NCBI GenBank assembly: GCA_005885025.1
Contig: VAYC01000051.1
Coordinates: 1-17,758 of the forward strand
Reading direction: 5' to 3'
Origin: Actinomycetota bacterium
GTDB lineage: Bacteria > Actinomycetota > UBA4738
Length of the DNA: 17,758 nucleotides
A program made the position numbers and the translations under genes. This document shows positions 1 to 7,030 of this stretch, one piece after another. Each line of letters begins with the position of its first letter. Positions within the stretch are counted from its first letter, which is position 1. Below the pieces are notes generated by a model. It saw nothing but the letters and a program-made list of their open reading frames with translations. It was not told the origin of the DNA and made no database searches.

Positions 1-1
1 G

Positions 2-1957
2 GTCCTCCTGTCCTCGTCGGCCGAACGGGCCTACATGTCCTACATCGACCTGACCAACCCCGAGCTGTTCGAGGACGGTGCGCTTGCGGTGTCCCAGCAG
101 ACGCTGAACGTCCGGCGCGTCCGGGTTGTGGCCGGGCGCCTGTACGAGCGGGTCCGGGTCAAGAACTACAACCCGAACCCCGCCCAGCTCACGATGAGCT
201 TCTCGCTGGCCAGTGACTTCGCCGACATCTTCGAAGTCCGCGGGCTGCGCCGGCTTGCCCGCGGGCATCCCGAGCCCCCTCGAGCCGAAGGGTCGCGAGC
301 CGAGTTCGCCTACCTCGGCGCCGACGGCGTGACGCGCCGAACGATCGTGGAGTTCGACCCGGCCCCGGACCGGCTCGAGGTCGTGGGAGACCGGATCGAG
401 GCGGACTTCGTCCTTCGCCTCGCGCCGCACCAGACTCGGCTGGTGTCGACGACGGTGGAGCCGGTGGTGGATACGGTTCGTCCTGCCCCCGCGGAGTTCG
501 ACGCGGCCGTGCACCGCCTGCGCCGGTCATACGAGGACTGGGAGCGGGACTGCACACAGATCATCACGGACAACGAGCTGTTCAACTCGCTCGTGGTCCG
601 GGGGCTCCGTGACCTTCGGGCTCTTTATACCGCGACCGATGGAGGAGGCATCATCGCCGCCGGCATCCCCTGGTACGTCGCCGTGTTCGGGCGCGACGCC
701 CTGATCAGCTCCCACCAGCTCCTCTCCGTGAACCCGCGTCCGGCCCGCGACTCCCTTCGCATGCTGGCTCGGTATCAGGGGACGAAGGTGGACCCTTGGC
801 GAGACGAAGAACCCGGCAAGATCCTGCACGAGATCCGCCGCGGCGAACTCGCCGGAGCGGGGTACGTCCCGCACTCCCGGTATTACGGGACCGTCGACGC
901 CACGCCGTGGTTCGTGTTCCTGTGGGCCCAGTACTTCCGGTGGACGGGAGACCTGGAGTTCGCCGAAGAGCTCATGCCGAACATCCGCGCCGCCCTCACG
1001 TGGATCGACCAGTACGGGGATCAGGACGGGGATGGGTTCGTGGAGTACCTGTGCCGGGCCCCGGGCGGGATCGTGAACCAAGGATGGAAGGACTCGTTCG
1101 ACGCGGTGGTACACGCCGACGGCACCCTGGCCACGGGTCCGATCGCGCTGGTCGAGGTGCAGGGATACGTGTACATGGCCAAGCAGCGCGCCGCCGACGT
1201 CTTCGACGCGATGGGGGATTTCCGGACCGCGGCACGGCTCCGGGAGGAGGCAGCCGACCTGCGGGAACGGTTCAACGAGGTGTTCTGGATGGATGACGAG
1301 AAGTACTTCGCCGAGGCCTTGGACGGCGACAAGCGGCAGGTCCGCACGATCACGTCGAACCCCGGCCATTGCTTGTACTCCGACATCCTCGAACCCGACA
1401 AGGCGGAATACGTGGCTCGAAGGCTCCTCCAGCCCGACATGTTCAGCGGGTGGGGCATCCGGACCATGAGCAAGAGCGCGGCTTCCTACAACCCGATGAG
1501 CTACCACAACGGGTCGGTGTGGCCGCACGACAACGCGCTGATCGTGGCAGGACTCAAGAGGTATGGGTTCATCAAGGCCACGAACCGGGTGGCCACGGCC
1601 ATCTTCGACACCGCCATCCATGCGGATTACATGCGCCTGCCAGAGCTGTTTTGCGGCTTCACCCGCCGAACCCCGAACCAGCCGGTGGCCTACCCGGTGG
1701 CCTGCTCGCCCCAGGCGTGGGCCGCGGGCTCGCCACCCCTCATGCTGCAGGCGATCCTCGGCATCTCCGCGCGAGCCCACACCAACACCGTCACCGTGAA
1801 CAAGCCCCACCTTCCACCCTGGCTGAACGTGGTGGAACTGCGGAACCTTCGTGTCGGTCAGAGCACCATCTCGCTGGTGTTCCGGCGAGAGGGCGACATC
1901 ACGGGTTTCTCTCTGCTGGACCGCAAGGGCGACGTGCGCGTCGTGATGGAGGAGTAG
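2..1957 (+). CDS. Glycogen-debranching type amylo-alpha-1,6-glucosidase, 5'-truncated by the window edge
   Basis: Predicted cytosolic enzyme that hydrolyses alpha-1,6-linked glucose at branch points of glycogen or related glucans. The frame is open from base 2, and the residues before the first ATG (position 35) read LLSSSAERAY followed by MSYIDLTNPEL. That is the usual N-terminal beta-domain of this family (GDE_N_bis type), so the true start lies left of the window and the ATG at 35 is internal. Counting from that ATG, the beta-domain covers about residues 1-150 and the (alpha/alpha)6 catalytic barrel about 180-620. Barrel motifs include WYVAVFGRD near 213, GTVDATPWFV near 285, WKDS near 351 and VEVQGY near 373, all typical of bacterial debranching glucosidases. 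It converges on marP with 25 bp between the two stop codons. The family is secure; exact substrate (glycogen, or a sucrose/trehalose-linked glucan) is inference. Confidence 0.88.
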   Translation, partial: VLLSSSAERAYMSYIDLTNPELFEDGALAVSQQTLNVRRVRVVAGRLYERVRVKNYNPNPAQLTMSFSLASDFADIFEVRGLRRLARGHPEPPRAEGSRAEFAYLGADGVTRRTIVEFDPAPDRLEVVGDRIEADFVLRLAPHQTRLVSTTVEPVVDTVRPAPAEFDAAVHRLRRSYEDWERDCTQIITDNELFNSLVVRGLRDLRALYTATDGGGIIAAGIPWYVAVFGRDALISSHQLLSVNPRPARDSLRMLARYQGTKVDPWRDEEPGKILHEIRRGELAGAGYVPHSRYYGTVDATPWFVFLWAQYFRWTGDLEFAEELMPNIRAALTWIDQYGDQDGDGFVEYLCRAPGGIVNQGWKDSFDAVVHADGTLATGPIALVEVQGYVYMAKQRAADVFDAMGDFRTAARLREEAADLRERFNEVFWMDDEKYFAEALDGDKRQVRTITSNPGHCLYSDILEPDKAEYVARRLLQPDMFSGWGIRTMSKSAASYNPMSYHNGSVWPHDNALIVAGLKRYGFIKATNRVATAIFDTAIHADYMRLPELFCGFTRRTPNQPVAYPVACSPQAWAAGSPPLMLQAILGISARAHTNTVTVNKPHLPPWLNVVELRNLRVGQSTISLVFRREGDITGFSLLDRKGDVRVVMEE

Positions 1958-1971
1958 CTTCGAGGATCGCG

Positions 1972-1991
1972 GCCCGCCACTCCTAGCGGGC
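1972..1991. terminator. GC hairpin between convergent genes, possible bidirectional terminator
   Basis: GCCCGC at 1972-1977 and GCGGGC at 1986-1991 form a 6-bp all-GC stem around an 8-nt loop. It sits between the debranching enzyme stop and the marP stop and overlaps the latter. No T-run follows on either strand, so it is at best a U-less terminator; termination is inferred from its convergent position. Confidence 0.35.
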
Positions 1992-3155
1992 GCAGCCTTT
2001 GGTCGATACGCCATTCGTGCGCCCCTGCGCCTGCTGCAGCTTCGGGATGACCTCGGTCGACAGGATGGCGTAGCCGATCTTCCCATCGGTGGTGGAGGCG
2101 GCGAACACGACGCCGGCCACCTCCCCGTCGGACAGGACGAACGGCCCGCCGGAGTTCCCCGGCCGGACCACGGCCTGCAACTCGTACACGTCGCGCTGCA
2201 CGGTGGACCTGCCGTAGATGTCCCGCCCCACTGCGGTGATGTCTCTGCGCACGGCCGCGCCGCTGTACCTGAGGGGTCCGCCGCCCGGATATCCGAGCAC
2301 GGCCCCGTCCGTGCCCCGGCCCTCTTCCTTCGGATCGAGGGTGAGCACGGGGCCTGGGGTATCGTTGACTCGCAGCACGGCGATATCGAGCTTCGGATCG
2401 AACAATACGGTGACGGCATTCTGCGAACCGCCGTTCTGCAGCTGCACCTGCGGGGCCTTTACGCCCGCCACCACGTGCGCGTTGGTGACGACGTAATTGG
2501 AGGCGGCGACGAAGCCGCTGCCCTCCTGGATCTCTCCGCAGGCCTGGCCGACGATGCGAACGGTGCTCCGGTCGGCCAGCTTGGCGATGGCCCGCACCTC
2601 CTTGTTCGACGGTCCCTTCACCGGGCCTGCTGGGGCCGGAGGAAGATCGGCGAACACCTCGGGGAACCCGAAGCGGTTGAGGAACTGCCTGACCTCGCCG
2701 AGCAACGATGGCGGTCGGGGGAAGACGTCGTTCAGCCCGCGCATGACCGCCGACCCGCGGATCTCGCTGGAGAGGGCGGGAAACGGCCCGTTCACCAGAT
2801 TCCAGCCGATGAACCACGTCGCCACGAGGACCGCCACCAAGGCGACGGCCGTCCCGGCGACCGAGTCGACCGTCCCCAAGACGCTCTGCCGGGCCATGGA
2901 CCAGATTCGGATGCCGACCAGCCAGCCAAGGGCATCGCCGATGCCCGCCCCGGCGAACAGGGTGATCAGCGCGACCGTGGCCTGCGCGAAGGGGGTCGAG
3001 ACCAGGCTGGCCATCCGGGGCGCCAACAGGGCGCCGCCCAGGAGTCCCAGGATCAGGCCGGCGTAGGTGACGATCTGGAGCGCCGCTCCCCGCCGGTATC
3101 CGTTGAACGCGGCCAGCCCGAGCAGGACGAGGATGGCCAGGTCCAGGAGGTTCAC
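1983..3155 (-). CDS. marP: MarP-like membrane-anchored serine protease (CvpA-type membrane domain plus trypsin-like domain)
   Basis: A 390-residue protein starting at GTG 3155, the only plausible start before the family's conserved N-terminus VNLLDLAIL. An N-terminal CvpA/colicin V-type region (about 1-125) carries four hydrophobic helices. A linker follows, then a periplasmic chymotrypsin-like protease domain from about 190. The triad is visible as His227 (TNAHVV), Asp257 (KLDIAV) and Ser335 (PGNSGGP). Cys206 and Cys388 sit where Mycobacterium tuberculosis MarP has its domain-stabilising disulfide, and the length (397 there) also matches. In mycobacteria MarP supports acid and oxidative stress survival by processing periplasmic targets; the same role here is inference. 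No Shine-Dalgarno sequence precedes the GTG, so a leaderless mRNA is possible. It is divergent from the phosphoesterase gene. Confidence 0.88.
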   Translation of the reverse strand: MNLLDLAILVLLGLAAFNGYRRGAALQIVTYAGLILGLLGGALLAPRMASLVSTPFAQATVALITLFAGAGIGDALGWLVGIRIWSMARQSVLGTVDSVAGTAVALVAVLVATWFIGWNLVNGPFPALSSEIRGSAVMRGLNDVFPRPPSLLGEVRQFLNRFGFPEVFADLPPAPAGPVKGPSNKEVRAIAKLADRSTVRIVGQACGEIQEGSGFVAASNYVVTNAHVVAGVKAPQVQLQNGGSQNAVTVLFDPKLDIAVLRVNDTPGPVLTLDPKEEGRGTDGAVLGYPGGGPLRYSGAAVRRDITAVGRDIYGRSTVQRDVYELQAVVRPGNSGGPFVLSDGEVAGVVFAASTTDGKIGYAILSTEVIPKLQQAQGRTNGVSTKGCAR

Positions 3156-3185
3156 GGCGCCTATGGTCCCAGAAGGAGCAGTGAA

Positions 3186-3205
3186 CCTGGGGACGTCCTG
3201 GGGAC
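3186..3205. repeat. Tandem 9-nt direct repeat in divergent promoter region
   Basis: CCTGGGGAC occurs at 3186-3194 and again at 3197-3205, an 11-bp period that is about one helical turn. It lies in the 69-bp gap between marP and the phosphoesterase gene, where the -35 region of the rightward gene would fall. Binding by a regulator is inference. Confidence 0.4.
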
Positions 3206-3208
3206 AAG

Positions 3209-3214
3209 TAAACT
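3209..3214 (+). promoter_or_regulatory. Candidate -10 element of the phosphoesterase gene
   Basis: TAAACT at 3209-3214 fits the actinobacterial TANNNT -10 pattern. Transcription would begin near 3221, only a few bases before GTG 3225, giving a near-leaderless mRNA. That agrees with the lack of a Shine-Dalgarno sequence. No convincing -35 is seen. Confidence 0.35.
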
Positions 3215-3224
3215 GCAGCGAACC

Positions 3225-4025
3225 GTGGTCACCATCGCGCACATCTCCGACCCCCACGTCGGTTCGCCCTATTTCGTTCCCAACCTCATGAATCGCGTGA
3301 TCGTGGAGTTGAACGAGCTCGAGCCGGACATCGTCGTTTGCACCGGGGATCTCACCAACGAGGGCTATCGGCAGGAGTACAAGAACTGGGTGGCGTACCG
3401 GGACCGCATCAAGGCTCCCATCGTGACCGTTCCCGGAAACCACGACGCCCGTAATGTCGGCTATCTTCACTTCGAGGAGCTCATCGGCCCCCGCCACTGG
3501 GCCGCCGACGTCCACGGTGTGCGGATCGTGGGAGCCGACTCGAGCGAGCCCGACCTGAACGACGGCCAGATCGGCCGCGAGCGGTACCCGTGGATCCGCG
3601 AGCAGTTTGCCTCCGCCGCCGAGCTGAAGATCTTTGCCATCCACCACCACCTGATCCCCGTTCCCGGCACCGGGCGGGAACGAAGCATCATCAACGACGC
3701 CGGTGACGTGCTGGAGGTCCTCATCGAAGCCGGGGTGAACATCGTGCTGAGCGGCCACAAGCACGTGCCCTACGTGTGGCGCCTGGAAACGGTGTACATC
3801 GTGAACGCGGGGACGTGCTCGTCGCTCCGGTTACGCGGGTACACGCGTCCGTGTTACAACATCGTCGAGGTCGAGGGGGACGAGGTGAAGATCCACCGCA
3901 AGTTCCCCTTCGGCGGGCAGACCATCCTGGCCCACTTCTCGCTGTCCAGCGGGGCGCAGTACCACCGGCAGCTCGAGGCCCTGGTCCAGGAAGCCCGCCC
4001 GGGCGTATCCCTGGCGACGGAATAG
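3225..4025 (+). CDS. Calcineurin-like metallophosphoesterase (class III cyclic-nucleotide phosphodiesterase-like)
   Basis: A 266-residue cytosolic dinuclear-metal phosphoesterase. All family metal-ligand blocks are present in order: DPH at 9-11, GD at 41-42, GNHD at 71-74, HHH at 140-142, and GHKH at 177-180. This layout and size match CpdA/Rv0805-type phosphodiesterases, so cAMP hydrolysis is possible. The family also includes DNA-, lipid- and cell-wall-directed phosphoesterases, and the substrate cannot be read from the sequence. GTG 3225 is chosen because it lies directly before the first strand (VTIAHISD); upstream in-frame sequence is only an antisense shadow of marP. No Shine-Dalgarno is seen. 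It is 49 bp upstream of the cDPG synthetase gene and may be co-transcribed, although a strong hairpin lies between them. Confidence 0.85.
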   Translation: MVTIAHISDPHVGSPYFVPNLMNRVIVELNELEPDIVVCTGDLTNEGYRQEYKNWVAYRDRIKAPIVTVPGNHDARNVGYLHFEELIGPRHWAADVHGVRIVGADSSEPDLNDGQIGRERYPWIREQFASAAELKIFAIHHHLIPVPGTGRERSIINDAGDVLEVLIEAGVNIVLSGHKHVPYVWRLETVYIVNAGTCSSLRLRGYTRPCYNIVEVEGDEVKIHRKFPFGGQTILAHFSLSSGAQYHRQLEALVQEARPGVSLATE

Positions 4026-4033
4026 ATCACGAA

Positions 4034-4050
4034 CGCGGCCTCCGGCCGCG
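4034..4050 (+). other. Strong GC stem-loop ahead of the cDPG operon
   Basis: CGCGGCC at 4034-4040 and GGCCGCG at 4044-4050 form a perfect 7-bp all-GC stem with loop TCC. It starts 9 bp after the phosphoesterase stop and ends 14 bp before the GGGAGG ribosome binding site of the next gene. No T-run follows. It may be a U-less terminator, an mRNA-processing or stability element, or an attenuator. Confidence 0.45.
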
Positions 4051-4074
4051 AGCGGCGACCCAACGGGAGGGCGA

Positions 4075-5412
4075 TTGAAGGTCATCGCGCTCGTCGACGG
4101 CGAGCACTATCCCGAGGTCACTCGGTGGGGTCTCCATGAGGCCCGCTCCGCGGGCTACGAGGTCATGCTCGCGTGGGTCGTTGGCGGCACCGAGAAGCTG
4201 AAGGGCCCGGCCGAACTGCTCGATCTCGGCGGGATCCCGGTGGTCGCGAGCGGCCCGGAAGGCAACCTGATGCATGACTTGAACCGCGAGATTCGTAAGG
4301 TTCGACCGGAGGCGATCCTCGACCTCTCGGATGAACCGATCCTGGTCTACGAACGGCGGATGGAACTCGTCTCGGTGGCGTTATCGATGGGAGTCCCCTA
4401 CATCGGCCCCGACTTCCGCTTCGATCCCCCGATCTTCGAGCCCTCGCTCCCGGTTGCCGCCTTCGGCGTGATCGGCACCGGGAAGCGGGTGGGGAAGACC
4501 GCCGTCGCCGGCCACACCGCGCGGCTGGCGGCGTCCGGCGGCCACCACCCGGTCGTGGTGGCTATGGGCCGGGGCGGCCCTCCGGAGCCCGTGGTCACCT
4601 CACCGGCCGACGTCACGCTTGAGGCACTGCTCGGCAGGGTCGCACGAGGCGAACATGCCGCCTCCGACTATCTGGAGGATGCCTTGACCGCGAACGTGGC
4701 GACGATCGGAGCGCGGAGGGCCGGCGGAGGGCTGGCCGGGCGGCCGTTCGCCACCAACGTGGCCGAGGCGGCGCGGCTCGCCGCCTCCAGCGGCGCCGAC
4801 CTGGTGATCCTGGAGGGAAGCGGGGCCTCGGTCCCCACCGTGCCGTGGGACGCCGGCGTGCTGGTGGCGCCTGCTACCCTTGCTCCCGAACACCTGGGCG
4901 GCTATCTGGGGCCCTTCCGCGTATTGCTTTCGGACCTTCTGATCCTTATGATGGATGGCAGCCCGACCGGGCGTGACAACGTTTCGACCCTCTATCCCTT
5001 GGCTCGTCGGCTCCGCGAAGACATCCGGTTGGCTCTGGCAGAGCTTCAACCGGTCGCGCTGGCCGACGTGAGGGGCAAGGATGCGTTCTTCGCTACGACC
5101 ACACACCCTGAACTGGCAGCCCGCCTGGCAGGTCAACTCGAACGCACTGCGGGGTGCCGCGTGGTGAGCGTCTCCTCGCACCTCGCGGACCGGGCCGCCC
5201 TGGAGCAGGACCTGCGGGCGGCGCCGCCGTTCGACGTGCTGCTCACCGAGCTCAAGGCGGCCGCGATCGACGTGGCGGCGAGGACGGCGCTCGATCGGGG
5301 GGCCGAGGTCGTGTTCGTGGACAACCGCCCGACGGGTGTGGACGGCGACTTGGATGCCTTGCTCGCCGAGACCGTGGAACTTGCTCGGAAACGCGCCGCG
5401 GAGCAGAGATGA
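4075..5412 (+). CDS. cpgS: Cyclic 2,3-diphosphoglycerate synthetase
   Basis: Predicted to close the intramolecular phosphoanhydride ring of 2,3-diphosphoglycerate using ATP, giving cyclic 2,3-diphosphoglycerate (cDPG), a solute known from thermophilic methanogens. The 445-residue protein begins KVIALVDGEHYPEVT, close to what I recall of the Methanothermus fervidus enzyme (about 460 residues). A P-loop, GTGKRVGKTA, is at 134-143, and a Walker-B-like strand LVILEGSGAS is at 243-252. The start is TTG 4075, with GGGAGG at 4065-4070 as a ribosome binding site at short spacing; no better start exists. Its stop overlaps the next gene's start by 4 bp (ATGA at 5409), and that gene supplies the preceding pathway step. 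This pairing strengthens both calls. Family membership is confident; cDPG production in this bacterium is inference. Confidence 0.85.
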   Translation: MKVIALVDGEHYPEVTRWGLHEARSAGYEVMLAWVVGGTEKLKGPAELLDLGGIPVVASGPEGNLMHDLNREIRKVRPEAILDLSDEPILVYERRMELVSVALSMGVPYIGPDFRFDPPIFEPSLPVAAFGVIGTGKRVGKTAVAGHTARLAASGGHHPVVVAMGRGGPPEPVVTSPADVTLEALLGRVARGEHAASDYLEDALTANVATIGARRAGGGLAGRPFATNVAEAARLAASSGADLVILEGSGASVPTVPWDAGVLVAPATLAPEHLGGYLGPFRVLLSDLLILMMDGSPTGRDNVSTLYPLARRLREDIRLALAELQPVALADVRGKDAFFATTTHPELAARLAGQLERTAGCRVVSVSSHLADRAALEQDLRAAPPFDVLLTELKAAAIDVAARTALDRGAEVVFVDNRPTGVDGDLDALLAETVELARKRAAEQR

Positions 5413-6386
5413 CCGACAACAAGGTGATCGTGATCTCGGGTTCCGAACCCGGTCTCCCGTACTCCAAGGGGCTGCGGGCCTCGGAGCTCATGGTGACCGG
5501 CCTCTCGCCTTACCGCGCCTATCAGGTGGCTGAGCAGGTGGAGGAGCGCCTGCGCGAACGTCGGGTGGCGAGCGTCACCGCCGAGGAGCTCGACGACCTC
5601 ACCATCGACGTCTTGACCGACGTGGCCGGCGAACGCTACGCCACCAACTTCCTGAGGTGGAGGGAGGTTCGGAACCTCGACATCCCCCTGGTCATCATGA
5701 TCGGCGGCGCGACCGGGGTGGGGAAGTCCACCATTGCTACGCAGCTCGCCGTGCGCCTGGGCATCGTGCGGGTGGTAGCCACCGACGCAATCCGGGAAGT
5801 GATGCGGGCCCTGTTCACGATCGAGCTCATGCCGACCCTGTATACGTCTTCGTTCGACGCGGACTCCGCGCTGCGGGAGCCGCCTCCCCGACCCACGGAC
5901 CGGGTGGTGGTCGGGTTCCGCGAGCAGACCGCGGCCGTGGCCGTGGGGATTCGGGCCCTGGTGGAGCGGGCGGCCGTGGAGGGGACCAGCGTGGTCATCG
6001 AGGGCGCCCATGTGGTGCCCGGTTTCTTCGACCTCGTCCCGTACGAGGGAAGAGTTCTGGCGGTCCCCGTTGTTGTAACGGTAGAGGAAGAAGACCTTCA
6101 CCGAAGCCATTTCTCGGTCCGCTCGGCCGAACCCGGCACCCGCCCCTATGAGCGGTACATGGCAGGTTTTCAGAACATCCGCCGGGTACAGAAATACATC
6201 AAGAGCCAGGCCCTCACCCACAACGTCCCGGTCATCCCGAACTACAGCCTCGACCAGTCGCTGTCCGCGGTGATCGACCTGGTGGTCGATCGTGCCACCG
6301 AGCACCTACGAGAGCGAAGGCGAGAGGGATCTCGGGGCGGCCAGGCAGGGAAGAGCCCGAACCAACTGGAGGCGAGCAGACGATGA
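5409..6386 (+). CDS. pgk2: 2-phosphoglycerate kinase
   Basis: Predicted to phosphorylate 2-phosphoglycerate with ATP to 2,3-diphosphoglycerate, the first committed step toward cDPG. The 325-residue protein has an ATP-cone-like N-terminal region (about 5-70, with RASELMVTGLSPYRAY) and then a P-loop kinase domain with GGATGVGKST at 99-108. This two-part build is that of the methanogen enzyme. VVATDAIREVMR (about 122-133) follows as expected for a nucleoside-kinase-like fold. The C-terminal 30 or so residues are Arg-rich and probably disordered. The start ATG 5409 overlaps the cpgS stop, and the stop overlaps the transaldolase start (ATGA at 6383), so translation is probably coupled. The N-terminal ATP-cone suggests allosteric control by nucleotides. 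It is not a glycolytic phosphoglycerate kinase: it shows none of that fold's sequence. Confidence 0.85.
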   Translation: MTDNKVIVISGSEPGLPYSKGLRASELMVTGLSPYRAYQVAEQVEERLRERRVASVTAEELDDLTIDVLTDVAGERYATNFLRWREVRNLDIPLVIMIGGATGVGKSTIATQLAVRLGIVRVVATDAIREVMRALFTIELMPTLYTSSFDADSALREPPPRPTDRVVVGFREQTAAVAVGIRALVERAAVEGTSVVIEGAHVVPGFFDLVPYEGRVLAVPVVVTVEEEDLHRSHFSVRSAEPGTRPYERYMAGFQNIRRVQKYIKSQALTHNVPVIPNYSLDQSLSAVIDLVVDRATEHLRERRREGSRGGQAGKSPNQLEASRR

Positions 6387-7030
6387 AGCTGTTCCTCGAC
6401 ACCGCGAACCTCGAGGAGATCCGCGAGATCAAGAAGTGGGGGGTGCTCGGAGGGCTCACCTCCAATCCCACCCTCATCGCGAAGGAGAAGCCCGACGACA
6501 TCGAGACGTACATGAAGGAGCTATGTGCCGAGGTCGATGGGCCCGTGTCGCTCGAGACCACGGCCGTGAAGGCCGATGAGATCTACGAGCAGGGGATCCG
6601 GCTGTCCCAGATCGCGCCCAACGCGGTGGTGAAGGTAGCCATGACCCCGGAGCGGCTGGTGGAGCAGGACATCCCGGTGAACGTGACCCTGACGTTCTCG
6701 CCTGCCCAGGCCATCCTGGCCGCCGAGATCGGGGCCACCTATGTCTCGCCGTTCCTGGGGCGGCTGGACGACGCGGGAGCCGACGGGATGCACGTCCTGT
6801 GGGAGATCTGCGAGATCTACGAGGTCCAGGGGTACGACACGTTGGTGCTGGCGGCCTCCCTTCGCCACCCCATGCACGTGGTTGAGGCGGCGCAGGCCGG
6901 CGCGGACGTCGCCACGATGCCGTACGAGGTCTTCGCAAAGCTCGTGAAGCATCCCCTCACCGACATCGGCCTGGAGAAGTTCCTGGCCGATTGGAACAAG
7001 CTCGAAAAAGAGCTGAAGGAAGGAGCATGA
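6383..7030 (+). CDS. tal: Transaldolase (TalC/FSA-like small subfamily)
   Basis: Class I aldolase-fold enzyme of the non-oxidative pentose phosphate pathway, transferring dihydroxyacetone units between sugar phosphates. The 215-residue length is that of the decameric TalC/FSA group. Visible catalytic features are Asp6 (FLDTAN), Asn28 (TSNPT) and Schiff-base Lys84 (VVKVAMT). Two positions that separate fructose-6-phosphate aldolase from transaldolase are Glu58 and Phe124. E. coli FSA has Gln59 and Tyr131 there, while transaldolase B has Glu96 and Phe178, so transaldolase activity is favoured. A GGAGG ribosome binding site at 6368-6372 precedes ATG 6383. The gene overlaps pgk2 upstream and rho downstream by 4 bp each. 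Confidence 0.93.
   Translation: MKLFLDTANLEEIREIKKWGVLGGLTSNPTLIAKEKPDDIETYMKELCAEVDGPVSLETTAVKADEIYEQGIRLSQIAPNAVVKVAMTPERLVEQDIPVNVTLTFSPAQAILAAEIGATYVSPFLGRLDDAGADGMHVLWEICEIYEVQGYDTLVLAASLRHPMHVVEAAQAGADVATMPYEVFAKLVKHPLTDIGLEKFLADWNKLEKELKEGA

Noticed and set aside
527..2419. 630-codon open frame on the minus strand under the debranching enzyme
   Set aside because: It is an antisense shadow in high-GC DNA: composition is Arg/Pro/Gly/Ser/His-heavy with no family motif, while the plus frame encodes a recognisable enzyme.
2475..3224. Long N-terminal extension of the phosphoesterase frame
   Set aside because: This part runs antisense through marP and is Asp/Gly/Arg-rich without motifs; the conserved metallophosphoesterase fold begins at GTG 3225.
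6991..7026. Upstream in-frame ATG for rho
   Set aside because: It would overlap tal by 40 bp without a ribosome binding site at proper spacing; ATG 7027 has AAGGA and the ATGA overlap common in this window.
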